This document shows, one piece after another, positions 20,688 through 37,500 of a DNA stretch of 64,000 nucleotides. The notes beneath the pieces are model-generated. The model searched no databases and was not told the DNA's origin. It saw nothing but the letters and a program-made list of their open reading frames with translations. Position numbers and translations under genes: made by a program. Source of the DNA: Pyrenopolyporus hunteri (Eukaryota > Ascomycota > Sordariomycetes > Xylariales > Hypoxylaceae); contig CADCXC010000037.1 in NCBI GenBank assembly GCA_902806595.1, forward strand, positions 1,302,001 to 1,366,000, given 5' to 3'. Positions within the stretch are counted from its first letter, which is position 1; each line of letters begins with the position of its first letter.

Positions 20688-23600
20688 TTTATTTTATTTT
20701 TTTTTCGTAATTAATTAATTACGAATTATTAATTAAGTTTTTTATTTTATTTATTTTTTTAATTTTAAATTAATTTAATTTTTTTTTATTAAATTTCGTA
20801 TAATTTTATTAAGGGACGTTTTCGTTATTACGTTTATAAAATTACACGATTTATAAATTTATTAAATATCGTTAATTTTTTAATTTTTATAAAATTATTT
20901 TAACGTTATAAAATTAATTATTAATTTTTTTTCGTTAATATTTTTTATTTATATTAAATATTAATATAACGATAAAAAGTCGATATATAATATAAAAAAA
21001 GTTTTAAAGAATAAAAATCGTTTTAAAATAATGTTAATTATATAATAAATAACGTAATCGACGTCGAAATTTTAAACTATTTTATAAATTTTATTAATAA
21101 ATATATTACGAATAATTTATTTATATTTAATAAATAATTAATAAATAATATTATTAATAATTTATATTTTATTATTTCGATCGATAAGATTTTTATTATT
21201 TAAAATAATAACGTATTCGATTTACGAATTTAAGTTTTTATTATTTACGAAAAATTTATCGATAAAAATATAAAAACGTAAATTTTAAAAGTTTAATTCG
21301 ATATAACGAAATTTACGTATTTAATTATTTATTTATTATTTAATTTTAATGTTAAAAGTTTTAATTTTTTTAAATTTAAATTCGAAATATTAAATTATCG
21401 TTAAATAATCGAAAGTTATTTCGAATTAATATATAAAAACGATATATATACTTCGAATTTATTATTTTACGAATTTTTTAATTATATTTAAAGTTTTAAC
21501 GTTTAATAGTTTAAATTTTTCGACTTAACCTTTTTAAATAATCGTTACGTTAAAATTTTTATTATAAACCGTAATATATAAATTATTAAAATTTTCGATT
21601 TTAAAATTTATAATTTTTTAAAAGCGCGTTTTAATTTTAATTTTATTAAAAATTTTATTTTTAATAATAAAAAAATTCGTAGTATTAACGTTAAAAATAT
21701 TATTCGTTTAAAAGTTAATAAATTCGAACGAATTTAAATTTATTATAAATAAATAAAAGTCGAAAGTTAATAATTTTATTTATAATTTTTATTAATAATA
21801 ACGCGAATAAATTTTAAATTAATAAATATTTAACTTTATAAAATTATATAAAAATTTAATTATTTATAATAATATTTTTTTAAGGTATTTACTTTTAAAT
21901 TTAATTAATAAATATATAAAAATGGTTTTTTATATCGATATTTTAAATTAAATATAAATTATTATAATATTTTAAATTATAATTTTTATTTTTTTACGAC
22001 GTAATATAAACGTTAAAATTAATATAATACGTTAATTAATTTTTTAAATAATAAATATATACGTTATAATGTATTTTTTATCGAAATTATTATAATTTTA
22101 AATTATTAAACGAAATTTTTCGTATAATGCGATAATATTTTTACCTTTAATTTTACGAATTATTTATAATTTAAAAATTATAACGTTTCGATATATAATT
22201 ATATCGTAAATTTTTAAATGTAAAATATTTTTTTCGAATAAAACGTTAAATTTTTTTATATTTAATACTTTATAAAATTTCCTTTATATAATAATTTTTT
22301 TATTCGTTCGTAATTTAATAACGAAAGTAAAATTTTTTTATTTTTTATTAATAATATATAATTTAATAATATAAAAAAAATTATTAATATATATAAAATC
22401 TTTCTTCGAAATAATTTAATAATTATTAAAGTTAAAAATTAACGCGAATAATTTAATTTTAAACTTTTTAAACGGTACGAAGTTTTTTTTTAATTAAATA
22501 TACGATTTAATATAAAAACTTTTAAACGTAAATATTTCGTTCGAAACGTTAAAAACGACGATAATATTTTTATTTAATATTATAATAATTTTATAAAAGC
22601 TTTTTTATTTTCTTTTTTTTTTATAAATAAATACTTCGTTATCGATAAAAAATAATATAAAAAAAATTTTTTATATATTAAAACTATTACGTATATTTAA
22701 AACATTTTTTATAAAACGTTATATTTTAATTTTTTTAATTTTCGTTATTACCTTTTAAACGATTTATATTTTTTAAATTTATACGAAAATAAAAAATAAA
22801 TTTATATTAATTTTAAAATAAACGTTAAATATAAAAAGTATAAATATTAAATTATTAAAATTAATAATATCGTTAATTATTTTAATAGTTATTTATAACT
22901 AAAATACGCGTAAATTTAAACTTTAAAATTTATCGATAATAATTTCGTATATTTTATAAATTAAATTATAATATTTTTCGATTTTATTAATTAATTAATA
23001 TATTTCGACGAATATTTAATAATAAATAACTTTAATAATATAAATTTTATTTCGAAATTCGATATTATCGAAATTTATATCGATATTATATATAATAATA
23101 TTCGAAGGTTCGAAGTAAATATTAATTTAATATTATTTTAATATATTTTAAATTTTTTTAATAAAAATAATTTTTATAAAATAAATAATTTAAAATTTTA
23201 TAATAACGTTAATTATATATAAAATAAAACGTTTATTTAAATATATAATATTAATAATAATTTCGTAATTAAAATTTATATTAAAATTTTTTAAATTAAA
23301 TTTAAATTTTTAAAAAGTTTTATTTTTAATTTAATAATAATAATAAAACTTATTAATTTCTTTAATATTTTTAATATCGACGTTATAATTTATTTTATTT
23401 AAAAAAATATATAATTTAATTATAAAAAAATAATTAAATTAAATATAAATATAACGTAATTTAAATTTCGTAAAAAAAATCGTATTATCGAAATAAAATT
23501 ATAAATATTTTTATTTATAAACGATAATAACGATAATATTATTTTTTTTAATTAATTAATTCGTAACATTATTTAAATAAATATTTAATCGATTTATATT

Positions 23601-24053
23601 TTTTAAATATATAAAAAATAAAATATTTAAATTTATAATATAAAAATTAATTAATTTAAATAAAACATTAATTATAATCGTTTTTAATAATTTAATTAAA
23701 AGTTTATTTTCGAATTTAATATTAATTTTATTAATTCGATTATTATTTATTTTAAAGTTTCGATCGAAAAAATTTTTTATAAAAATTTAACATTAATTTT
23801 TTTTTATCGTAAATATTTTAATTATATCGATATCGAAAATAATATTTTAAAAAACATCTTTAATATATTAATTTAAAATAAATGTAATATTATTTTTTAA
23901 TTTATCGATAAAAAAATAATAAATAATAATTCGATATTAATATATTTAATTTATTAAATATATCGTAATTAATTAATATTAAAAGTTAATTTTTTTCGTT
24001 TCGAAAATAACGACGTTTTAATCGTCGTTTTTCGATTTCGAGTTTTTTTATTT

Positions 24054-24323
24054 TATAGTTATATAATTTTATATTAAAAAATCTACCGTAATAGTAATAA
24101 CGGTAGATATATTTTTATTAAGTATTTTATTGTTTTAAATAACGAAAATTTAGGGCATATATTTTAAATCGATATATAAATATCGATTAATGTAAAATTA
24201 ATTAATTATATTTTTATATAAATAAATATAATAAATATAATTTTTTTTTGTAATTTTTACATTAAATAATCGTTTAATATTTTCCCTTTAATTTATTAAT
24301 TAATAACTTTTTATTATTTAATA
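24054..24323. repeat. LTR of element B, left copy
   Basis: Contains an ATCGATATATAAATATCGAT palindrome. It keeps G residues (GGTAGA, TAGGGCA) but has lost non-CpG C relative to the right copy. Confidence 0.85.
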
Positions 24324-27300
24324 TTAATTAATATTTAATTAATAAATTAAACATAAATAATAAAGTTTTTATTAAAAAGAAATTTACGAACTTAAAAAAA
24401 TTTAAAATATAAAAAGATTATTTATTTTATTATAATTTAATTTAAAAAAACACTAAAATTCGATCGAACGAATAAATTTTAATAAAAAAAAACGATTAAT
24501 CGTTAAACTACCTTTAAAAATTCGAGACGTTTTACGTTAATAATTTTTAAAAACATAAAATTAACCGTATTATTTTAAAAATTTTAAAGCGTAATATATC
24601 GTACGTAATATATTAAATAATATTTATATATAATATATAAAAAAACGTTAATAAATTCGCGTTTATTATATACGAAAAACTTTATTATCGTATTTAATTA
24701 ATAATTCGAAACGTTTTACGTTAATAATAATTAATTAAATATAAAAATAATTATTTTAACTTTTATAAATTTTTATTTTCGATTAATTAAACTCGAAGCG
24801 TATATATATTAACGGTTCGATTATTTGTAAAAAAACCTTTAAATCGACTTATTTATTATTTTTTTTTATTTTATTTTATCTTTTTTATATTAATTACCGT
24901 TACTAAATAATTATAATTAAAAAATTTTTTTTTTATATAAATAAAAAAAAATTTTTCCACCTTCGATAAAATATTATAATATTAAATTTATTAATTAATT
25001 AAAACTTATTTATATAATATCGAAAATAAATAAAATTTAAAAAAATTTCGTTAATTCGAAATATATAGATTTAAATTTTAAAAAATTTAACTTCGATAAA
25101 ATAAAATTAAAAATTTTAAACATTTACTTTACAAAATATTTTTAAATATATAATAATAACTTTTTTAACGTTTAATTATAACGACGATTTAAAAAAAACT
25201 TCGATAATTAAAATAAAAAATAATTTTAATATATAATTAAATAATTACGAATTAAAAAAACCGATTATTTATAAAAATATAACGTATATATTAAAAACGT
25301 TTGTATCTACGTTAAAAAATTAACGAAAATAATTAAAGCTATTAAATTCCCACTATTTTTAAAAAATACCGTTAAAAAAATAATTAAAAAATAATTTAAT
25401 AAATTTATTAATAAAAATAACTTTATTTTTTTACGAAAATTTCAATAAAAACATACCTTTTTAATCGATTAAAAACTTTTAAATTAATCGTAATTAAAAT
25501 AATTAACAACCTTTAAAACTATCGTAATAACATTTATAATATTTAACGATATAAAAAATATTATAATATAATTATCGAAATAATTTTAAAATTTTATAAT
25601 ATAATAATCGACTTAATAATAATTTGATTAATAATAATTTATTATTTTTATTATTTTTTAATAATAAATTAATTAATAATATTATATTATTTTTTAATAA
25701 TAATTAATATAATAATTAATATTATAATAATTATAATATTAATTCGATTAATAACGTTATATTTTTTTATAATAATAATAAAACTTATAATTATTATATC
25801 GTTTATAATTAATTTAATAAATATATTAATATTTAATAAACTTTAATTCGTTATATATTTTTATCGACTTTATTAAAATATATAATAACGATAATTATAA
25901 ATTTAAAAATAATAAATACGATATTATAAACGAAAAAATCAAAGTTTTTAAAAATTTATATTATAAAATTAAAATTAAAAAACATATATACGTTAATACG
26001 TATTTAATAATATTAAAAAAACGAATATAATAATATTATTACGATTAATTAATAAATATAAATTATATTTTTTAAAATATAATTAAACGTACGAAAACGT
26101 ATTTTTATTTATTAAAAAATTAATAAATATATATAATTAAATAATATTAAACGATAATATTTTTAATCATAAAAAAAAACTTTAATAAAAACCTACCTAT
26201 TTAAATAAAATTATTAATCGAAAAAATTTAATATATTTAAAAAAAATTAACCATTAATTACGTAATCGATTATAACTTTAAAAAAAAAATATCGTAATTA
26301 TCGTATAAAAACATCTTATTTTTTATATTATAATTTTTCGATAATTAAATATATTCGATAATATTTATTTAAATTTTCGAATTATTATCGATATAATATA
26401 TCGTATTAAATTACATAATATAAATTATAATTAAAAAACATTAAATTAATATTAAATTAATCGAATTTATCGTAATAATAAAAATTAATTTCGATTACGT
26501 AACGAAACTTTATAACGTATTAAAAAATTATAACGTTAAAAAAAATATTTTATATACGATAAAACGAAATATTAATCTATAAAACACTTTATTTTAAAAC
26601 GACGAAATAAACGTATAAATTAACGACGTTACGTATAAAAATAAAACTTTAATTTTAAAAATATTAATAAAAATTATAATTAATTTTTACTCGATTACGA
26701 AAAAATCGACGTATAAAAAAATAACGATAATAACGATAAATAAAATTATAATATTTAATATATTTAAAAAAATAATAAAAATAACGAAAAACCATCGATT
26801 ATTATTTTAAATTATTATTTTATTATTTACGATAAAATTAACGGTTAAAACGTAATAAATATATTTATAAATTAAACGACGTTTTACGCGATAATCGTAA
26901 CCGACATTTTTAATTTTATAATTTACGATATTTTACATAATATTACGTTTTACTTTAATAATCGATACGTTAATATATTTTAAAACATTATATCGAATAT
27001 AAAAATAATCGAAATTTCGTTTAACAACAAACTTTAATTTAAAACTTTATAACGATTATATCTATATATATTTTTAAATATCGAAATAATAAAACGTTAT
27101 ATTATTCGATTTAATAATAATATAAAATAACAAAACTTAAACACCGTTTATATATTTACACCGTTTAAATTTATTACGTTTTAAATTATATTATTAAATA
27201 TATTATTTTTATTATATTTTAAAAATATAAATCGTTTTAATATATATTTTAATAATATTAAAAACGTATTTATATATAAAAATAAAAAATATTTTATTAT

Positions 27301-30189
27301 TCGTAAATAAAAATACCTATAATTTTTATTTAACGATCGTAATTTTATAATTATTTATTATTATTTTACGAAAATCGAATTTCGTTAAATTTATTAACGA
27401 TTCGACCATTTTATAATAAATAAATTATATCGTTTATTTATTAAAATAAATTATAATAACTTCGATAAAATTTTAATCGATAAAATTAATAAATATTATC
27501 ATTAATATTAAATGTATAATAATCGATTAAAACGATTTAAATTTATTATTAAAAATAACGTCGATTTTAATTATAATATATTCGTCGACGTAATATATAT
27601 TAATACGAAATTAATATTTTATATTATTAATTAAATTACGATATATTAAATTACGAAATTCTTAAAAAATATAATAATAAAATACACTTAAAATACATTA
27701 TAAATAATATAAATTAATATTTATTTAAATCCATTCGACGATATTATTTACGATATCGAAAAAAATTTTATTATTAATAAATTTACGATTAATGTTAAAA
27801 CTTTAAATATTATAATTAAAAAAATATTCGTTAAATTTTATAATTTAATAAATAAATTAAAACGATATTATAAATCGTTACGATAAACTTTTAAAATTAT
27901 ATTTAAAAATTTATTTAACGTAAAACTCGAATATATATTATAAATAATCGTAAAAACTATTAACGACATTATAAAATTTAACGAATTAATACCTACGTTA
28001 TTAATATTTAACGCGTATTTATAATTAATTAATAACTTATTTATAATACCATTTTTAAAAGTTAAAAAAACGACGATTAAAAAAATTATAATTAAAATAA
28101 ATAAAGTTAAAACGAAACGATAAATAATCGATACTTTTAATATAAAAAATAATTCGAATATTTTCGATATATTAAATTTATTATTATAATTAAAAGTATA
28201 TGTTTATTATAAAAAAAACGATTAAAAAAACCTATATACGTTAATCGTTAAAAACGATAAAACGTATATAATTAAAATAAATAATAAACCCGTTAATTTT
28301 TATATAATAATCGTTAAACCGTATAATCGTAATACGATAATTAACATATTAAAGTTTATTTCGACCGTAAAACCCGATTTTAATTTCGATTAATAAAAAA
28401 ATAACGATAATAAAATATACGTACTATTAAAAAACCCATTTAAAATTTAAAAATAAAAATATAAAAAATTATTCGATAATAAAAATAAATTAAAAACTAC
28501 CGTTATTTATATAATTATAAAAAAATGCGAAAATTAATTTTTAATCGTTTAATTACGTAAAAAAAGAAAGATTATAACTTTTAAAAAACTTTTTAAAAAA
28601 TTAAATACGAAGGAAATTAAAGGATTTATCGATAAAAACGTATTTTCGTTTAAAAAGTATAATCCCGTTAAATTTTACGGTATTTAATTATTTAATTTTC
28701 GTATCGTTCGAAAAATTAAAAGAAAAAGCATTTTATATTTTTTCGAAAAGTTTAAACTTATTATTTAAAATTATAACAACGAAAATAAAAAAATAATATT
28801 AATATAATTATCGATTATATAACGATTAAATTAACGAATAATTATAATATTAATATTTACTTTTATAAAAAAAAAATAAAAGTTTAATTACGCGATATTA
28901 TATAAATTTATATATAATTAAAGTTAAAATTAAATCGTATCGTTTTAATTTAATTATTTTTTATTTTTATATTTAAATATTTTTTTAATACGATTATAAT
29001 AATTATAAAACTTTTATATAATATAATAAAAGTTAATATACATTAATAAATTATATATTTTAAATATTATAAAAAAAAACTTTAAATAATTATATTTACA
29101 TATAATTTATATTTATTAATATTAAAATCGATCGATCGTTTTAAATTAATAAGTATATAAATTAACGATACTTTCGAATTATTTAATAAAACGTTCGATT
29201 AAATAAAAAATTAAAAACGAAAAAAAATAAAATTTTTAATTAAATTAAAAAAATATTTAACTATAAATTATTCGATTATTTTTAACGGATATATTATTAT
29301 TATAAAAATTAACGAAATAATCTATTTACGTTAAAAAAACTAAAAAAAAAAATTACCTTTATTAAATCCGATATTAACGATATAACGCATTAATATATAT
29401 AATAACGTACTTATAAAACGTACATCGCATCGATTTATTAACTTAAAATTACATATAATATATTCGAAATAATTTAACATCGTAAGTTTAAAATTATCGA
29501 AATTACGAAATTTAATAAACGATTTAATTAATAAAAAATAAATATCGATCGAAAATTACGATTCGTATTTTTAAATTTAAAAATTATTAAATTATTCGTT
29601 TTTATCGACGAATTATTTACGAATAATAAAAATTTAAATTCTTAAATCGAATATATTATATTTATTATAAATAAAACGTTTTCGAAATTATTTTTTAATA
29701 TTAAAAATAATATCATTTATTAAAGTTCGATTAAATTAAAACGCATTATACGAAACGTTTTAATAAACGAAATTTACGTTATAATATATAACGTAAATAT
29801 AATAATAATTTTTAAAACGACGATTTCGTTAATTAATAAAAAATTAAATTATTTAAATTTCTTTATTATTATTTATATTAATTTTTATTTACTTTACGAA
29901 TATTTAATTAAATTAAATACCACGAAAAAAAAAAAACTTATAATCGATATTATATTACTTCGATAATCGTATAAAAAATAAAAAATAACGAAAATTAAAT
30001 AAATTTATAAAAAAAATAACCTTATCGCTATTATAACGAAAAATAATATTAATAAAACGTTAAAAACGTTTATTAATATAAATAATATTACGATAAAATT
30101 ATAAGGATAAGTAAAAAAATAAAAAAAAAAAAATTTATTATTATTAATAATTAAAAAAAAAAAAAATTACGAAAAAAAAAAATTATTAA

Positions 30190-30459
30190 TATAATTATAT
30201 AATTTTATATTAAAAAATCCACCGTAACGATAATAACAATAGATATATCTTTATTAAATACCTCGTCGTTTTAAATAACGAAAACTTAAAACATACATTT
30301 TAAATCGATATATAAATATCGATTAATATAAAATTAATTAATTATATTTTTATATAAATAAATATAATAAATATAACTTTTTTTCGTAACTTTTACATTA
30401 AATAATCGTTTAATATTTTCTCTTCGATTTATTAATTAATAACCTTTTATTATTTAATA
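30190..30459. repeat. LTR of element B, right copy
   Basis: Aligns without gaps to 24054-24323. It keeps C residues (TCCACCG, TACCTCG) but has A at positions where the left copy has G. Confidence 0.85.
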
Positions 30460-31335
30460 TATTTAATATTTTTATAACCCGTTAAAAATATAATATATTT
30501 ATTTTTATTTTTAATTTTTTAAATTTATTAACGTTTTTTAATTTTTTTTTATTTATTTTCGAAATATTTAATAAATTAATATTTTTTTTTTTATATATTT
30601 AATAATAACGTTTTTAAATTTAAGTCGTTTTTTTCGATTAATATCGACCGTTTTTATTATTACGATAATATTTTTATTTAATATAAAATTAATTAAAATT
30701 TTCGTCGTTATTATCGTTAATTATAAATTAACGTATTTTTTTAATATTTTTAAAAATATTAATTAACGCGCGAAATTTATTAATTAATTTTTTAAATTAA
30801 TATAATAAAATAAATAAAATATATTATAATTAAAATATATTACGAATAATACGTTATATAATTATAATAAATTATTATTTACTTTTAAAATTTTTTTTAA
30901 AAATATATTAATATAATATTAACTTATTTAATATAATTTATAATATTTTAAAATCGAATTTTTTTTCGTTTTTTTTTTTCGATTTTAATATCGAAAAAAA
31001 TAATCGAAATTTAATTATAATAATATTAAACTTTATTTTATTTCGTATTAAAATATCATTTTATAATAAAATATATATTCGTAAAATATTAATAATAAAA
31101 TACGTTATATAAAAAATAAATAATTATTTATTTAATAAAAATAATAAAAAATACGACGTAAAATTAAATTTAATAAATTTTAATCGTATAATATATATTT
31201 AAAAAAAAACGAAATTTATTTTTTAAAACGTTATAAAATTTTTTAATATAATTATTTTTATTATTTTAAACTTTTTTAAAATAATCGACGATAATAAAAA
31301 AATACATTTTATTAAAAACTTTTTACGTTATATAG

Positions 31336-31581
31336 TGTCTAATTTTTAAGGAATTAAAGTAAAAACGGTACGAATAATTTCTTAAAAATATATAAAAAAA
31401 GTATATTATAAAAAGGTATATAAAGTTTTTATTTATTTATAAAAAAAAGTTTCTTTTTTATAAACGTTATTAATTAAATAATACGTAAAACCGTAAATTA
31501 ATATAAAACTTAAAAATATATACTTTTAATACGTATATATTATTTAACTTTTAATATTTTAATCGTTTACGTTTCGTAATA
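31336..31581. repeat. LTR of element C, left copy
   Basis: Begins TGTCTAATTTTTAAGGAATT and ends TTTCGTAATA. G-retaining, C-depleted version. Confidence 0.82.
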
Positions 31582-34500
31582 TACCCTTTTAATAACGTTG
31601 TATTAATAAAATATATTTTTATTTATTATTTTATTTTTTTTATATTTTTATTTATTTTTTAATATATAATTTTTTCGATAAATATAATAAAAAAAATTTT
31701 ATTTAATAAAATACGTATTTTATAAACCGTATACGTTATTTTAATAATATAATTTATTATTATTTTAATTAATTAAATCGTTATATTTAATTAATTATTA
31801 ATATTTTTTAAAAATTTTAAAGATTTTTTTAATAATTTAAAAAATATCGTAAATATTTTTACGATTTTTCGAATATTTATTTAAAAAAGTTTTAAATAAT
31901 AAAATACGCGATTATTTATATAAATAATTATTTTCTTTATTTTTTTACCTTTTAAACTTTTTTAAAAATATATATTAATTTTTTTCCTATTTTTTTTACT
32001 ATATTATTAAAAATTTTTATTTATAATTTTTTAACTTATTTTAAAACGTAATTTTTAGATTTTTCGACGTTAATATTACCATTTAATCGTATATAAAATT
32101 TTTTTTTAAATGTTATTTTATATTATAATAATTTTTATTAACGTATCGTCGTAAATCTATTATAAGTCGTATATTTAAACGTAAAGTTTTAACTATTATT
32201 CGTATTATTAATATACGCGAAATTAAACGCATTTGTATTAATTTATTATAATTAAAAGTTTAATTTAATTAAAATGATATTAATATCGATTATATTATCG
32301 TATTTAATTTTTTTATCGCGAGTATTTTTTTTATTAAAATAATTACTTTTATTAATAATACGGTAATTTTTAATTCGATGCTTTCGAAATTTTAATAATT
32401 AAATTTTTTATCCGTAAATTCCTTTAATTTCGACGTTTATAATAATTTTAATTAAAATATCTCATTTACGAACGGGATAAATAAAGTAATTACCGATTTA
32501 TTTATTATTTCATAACGCGTTATTTTTTTAAATAAAATTAGAAACGGCCGTAAAAATACCCCTAAAATCGATAAAAAATAACGAATTCGATTAAACGTTA
32601 TTATTTTACGCGAAATATTTTATTTTAAGTACGTATATAATATTTTAACCGGTCGTTTTATTAAAAAATATTACGAAACGATTAATTATAAATTACGTTA
32701 TTAACTATATATAAACGAATATTTATACGTTTTTATATAAATAATTTTTTTTTTCGTAACTTTTTATTATTTATTAATTATTAATCGATAAACCGTTAAA
32801 AGTTATTTTAATAATCCGTCGATTAATTTAAATCCGAATCTTTAAAAATTAAAAAATAAATTCGTCGTTTTTTATATATATGTCGCGTTAATTCGTTAAT
32901 TTTTCTTTTTAAAATATCGCGCACTATATTATTACGATACGTATACTTTTTAAAATTACGAATAAAAAGTTTAAATTAAACGATTAATTTATTTATTTTA
33001 TTATTAATAATAAAAATAAAACTTTTACTTATTATTTTTTAATTATACCGTAAAAAAACTTCCGTTTTAAAGTAAATTCGTTAAAATTATTTAATCGAAT
33101 GCGCGTTACGTTAAATAAATTAATTAAATACGTTTTTTTTAACGAGTTTTTTCGACTTCGCGACATTTTATCGAAGTAAATTTTTCGCGATAAATTATTA
33201 ATATAAAAGGTTTAAAAATTAATTAATTAAATGTTACGGGTAATTATTTTAATAATATAATATAAATATATTATAATTAAAATAATTATAATACATTTTA
33301 TTAAAAATTAATTTTATTTAATTAAAAATATTATTTTTTATTTTTTTTATTTTTAATTTAATAAATCGTAAACGTTTTATAAATTAAATAATAATTTAAA
33401 ATATTCGAAAGTTTATTTTAATAAGTTTTTAATAAATTTATTTATCGATATTTAATCGATAAATAAATAAATTACTCGAAAAAAATTAATTTTATATTTT
33501 TATTATAACTATATATTATAAATATCTACGTATTTTAACTTAATAATAATTTTTTAATTTTTTCTTATTATTAATTTAATCGTTTATTAATTATTATTAT
33601 GGATTTTTTAATTTTTTTTTAAGTCGAATTTTATATTTTTAAATAAACGTTTCGTAATTATAATTTTTTTCGTTAATTCGAATAAAATAAATAATTCGAC
33701 TTCGATTATTAAAGTCGTTACGATAATTTAATAAATTAATTTTTATATTATCGAACCGTTAAATAAATATATTATATACCTTTAAATCGATTTTTTAATT
33801 TTTATATCGTTAATATACGATACGTTTTTTACGATTTATAAAACCTACGATTCGACGTTTTTACCCTCGTATTTAATATTTAAATAACGCGTAATATATA
33901 AATATTTAATCATTTAATTTATTACTTTAAAATATTCGAGTTTAAAATTTATTAAAAACGTCGAAAATTTAACTATTATAAATGCGATATTTAATTTTAT
34001 TATAATCGTCGTATAAAATATTAATTTAACGCGTTTTTAATAATTTTTTATTATACTTGTTATAATAATACTTTTATATTTTAAAAATTTACTAATTAAA
34101 AACGGCGTTATCGATATTTAATTATTTTCGATAAAATTAAATCGTTATACGATTTTTTCGATATAAAAGTCGTAAAATAATATAATCGTTTTTTTAATTC
34201 GATTTTTAATTATTTTAATTTTTAAATATTACTTTATAAAATTTAATTTTTTAATTTTTTAAATTATTTTTATACCGTTTATAATTTTTTAAATTTCGTA
34301 TTTATTAATACGATAATATATTAATAATATATTATTTATATATATTAATATATAAATTCGATAATTACGTATATAAAAAAAATACGGTTTTTTTAAAAAT
34401 AATTCGAATTTTTAATTTTTTAAAATTTTTTTAACTTTTTTATATTATAATAAAAATAAATCTTTTAATTCGTATAAAACTTTATAAAATAAAACGCACT

Positions 34501-37500
34501 TCCTTAATTATTTAAACTTATTGAAAAACTTTATAATTATAAATTCGCATTTTTTTTTTTTCGTATTTAAAAATACATTTTTAACATCGAATTAATCGAT
34601 TTTTAAATCAAATTATATAATTATAATTATTATAATTTTAAATGATTTTATAACGAATATAATAACGTATATATTTTAAAACGTTATATTTTAACGATCG
34701 TTTTAAGCGATTAATCGTAATTTATAAATTTTTAAATATTTATTTTAATTAAATTTATATACGAAAACTTATTTTATAAAAAACGATTTAATTTATATCG
34801 AATTAATCTTAACGATTTCCTAAGCTCGATTAATATTAAAAACTTATATTTCTTTTTTTACGTTTTTAACGAAACGATTTTTTAATAAATATTTATTTAA
34901 ATCGAATTATTTTTTCGACATTAATTTTAAAAAATTTTTTCGATAAATACGCGGTTTATTAAAAATTATTTTAATTTATATAAAGTTATTTTAATTAAAC
35001 GTTATTATAATTATTATATATAATATTCGATATTTTCGATCGTTTTTTTATATAACTTTTTATTAATTAAATATAAAAATATTAAAAAAATTCGATTAAT
35101 AACGATTATTAAATAAAATAATTAAATCTTTTTTATAAAACGTTATAATAAAAACGATATTATTTTCGAAAGCTTCGTTATTTTAATTATTAAATTTTTT
35201 ACCTTTTTATTTTCGATTTTTTTTATTCGCCAAAAAATAAACTTTTTTAATATATAACCGGCGTTTTTTACGCTTTAATTTATCACTCGTTTAATATTTT
35301 TTTAAATTTATACTATTTTTTATATCTTCGATTTTTAACGCTTTTCGAAGAAAATTTGAATTATTAAATAATTTAATAATTTTAAAGTCGATTTTTTAAT
35401 TAATTTTTATCGAATTTTCGTCGATAATTACAATATTCTCCTAAATACCCCCTATATTAATAACCTTTACTTTAAATTTCGATATTTTATAAAAAATTAA
35501 AAATTTATATAATTTATTTTAAAGTTAATTATCGAATAATTTAATTATTATTACGTTATTTTTAATTAATATAAAATTTTTTACCGATATATTAATTATA
35601 TTTTTTTATATATTTTCGATTTTTTCAACCTTAAATATATTTATTTTCGTAGTTAAATTATTTAAAAAATCGTTTATTTAATCGATTTCGAATCGTATAT
35701 TACCCCTTACGTTTATATAAAAAATAATTTTAAAAACGTATTTTATTAACTTAAAATCGTTTTATAAATTTAAAACGATACGTAATTTTTTAATAACTTT
35801 AATATATAAATTTAATACTATTAAATTTTTTAACTTTTTTTCGTTAATTAATATAAATTAACGTTTTTAATTTTTATTATAAAACTATTTTTTATTAAAT
35901 TAAATATTTTTAATAAAAATTATTTTATAACAAGAAAAAATCTATACGCGATATAAATTCGAAACTTTATAATTTATTAAATATCCTACGTACGTTTTTT
36001 CCTTTATTTTATATATTTATTTATTTATTTTTAAGTTATCGTTTTTCGATTTTTTTTTATTTAATAAATAAACTTTACACTCGTAAATATATAAACCGTT
36101 TTAATTAAATCGTAAATTATTAATAAGTTTTTTTATAATTTATAAAATATACCATTTAAAATAATAACGAAATTAACTTTCGAATTTTTAAATAAAATTA
36201 ATTAAATCGTTATTAAAATTAAAATTTATATTATATAAATATATAACTATTTTAACGTTTTTCGGTTATAATTTTTTTAAAAAATTCGCTTCTAATTTTA
36301 TTTTAATCGATTTAATTATTAATTTTTACCTAATTTATTTAATTAATTTTATTAATTTTTTAATGTTTAATAATAACGTTTTAAAATCGATATTTTAATT
36401 TTTAACTTATATTTCGAACTACGTACGCTTTTTTTAATTATATATTATTATTTCGTCGTTTAATTATATTTTATTAATAATAAATTTATATTAACGTCGT
36501 ATTTAATTTTTAAAATTTTAAATTATAAAAATTACTTTGTTTTACGTTTTTTATAAAAGTATAAAAATATAAAACATATTACTATATTTATTCTTAATTA
36601 TTAAAAAATATATTAATTTATTATAACTTTTCGAAAAATTAAATAAATCCTATAATACTCGTTAAAAAAATCGAAAAAAGTAATATTTTAAAAAACGTTA
36701 TAAAATTATTCGTTTAATGTATATAATAACGTACTTTTCGTATTTTCGTCGCTTTATCCCTTTAATTTTTACGTTTTTTATTTAATATATTAAAATTTTT
36801 AACGCTTTTAATCTTAAATAATTAAATCGTAAATATTAAAAAAATTTTATATTTTTTCTAAATAAAAATTTATCCTTAATAAATCGCTTAACTTTATTAT
36901 ATCTTTTTATTAAAAATAATATTATTATTTTTATTACGTTTCGTAATAAATTTAACGATAAAATCGTATCGATTATTTAAAACACTTAAAAATAAATAAA
37001 AAAAAATTTATATTTAAAAAAAATAAAATTAAACTTTATTTTTAATTATCGTATAATATAATTTTTTTCGATATTATCGAATTTAAACATATCGTTATAT
37101 CCGTATAATTAAATATCGATAACCTATTTTAACTTAATAATAAAAATTAAATTAACATAAAATTTAAAAACGTATAACACGTTAATAAATTTCAACGTAA
37201 TAATAAATTTATTTTTACGTTTTAAAACGTTTTTAATAATTTATTTTTCCTTATTAATAATAAAAAAACTCGAAATACTTATTTTAATTCGATCTTTTTT
37301 CGACGAATTTTTATAAAATTCGAATAGAAATAAAAAACGATCGTTAATTAAATAAATAATTTTATAATTATTTAATACGATATTTTCGACTAAAAAATAA
37401 CGTAAATATTTTATAATAAAAAAAACTTTACTTAAATAATTTATTTATTTTATTAATTTTAACGAAATTATAATTATAATTATCGAATTAAATAAATCGC

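Larger units (their letters stand above)
24054..30459 (+). mobile_element. LTR retrotransposon B, nested in A
   Basis: Two 270-bp direct repeats at 24054-24323 and 30190-30459, with the same 6136-base offset at both ends and so no indel. A matching 5-bp flank TATTT at 24049-24053 and 30460-30464 fits a target duplication. Total length is 6.4 kb. Purine-rich runs (30129-30182) shortly before the right LTR suggest plus orientation. The interior is RIP-ruined, so Copia or Gypsy type cannot be decided. Confidence 0.8.
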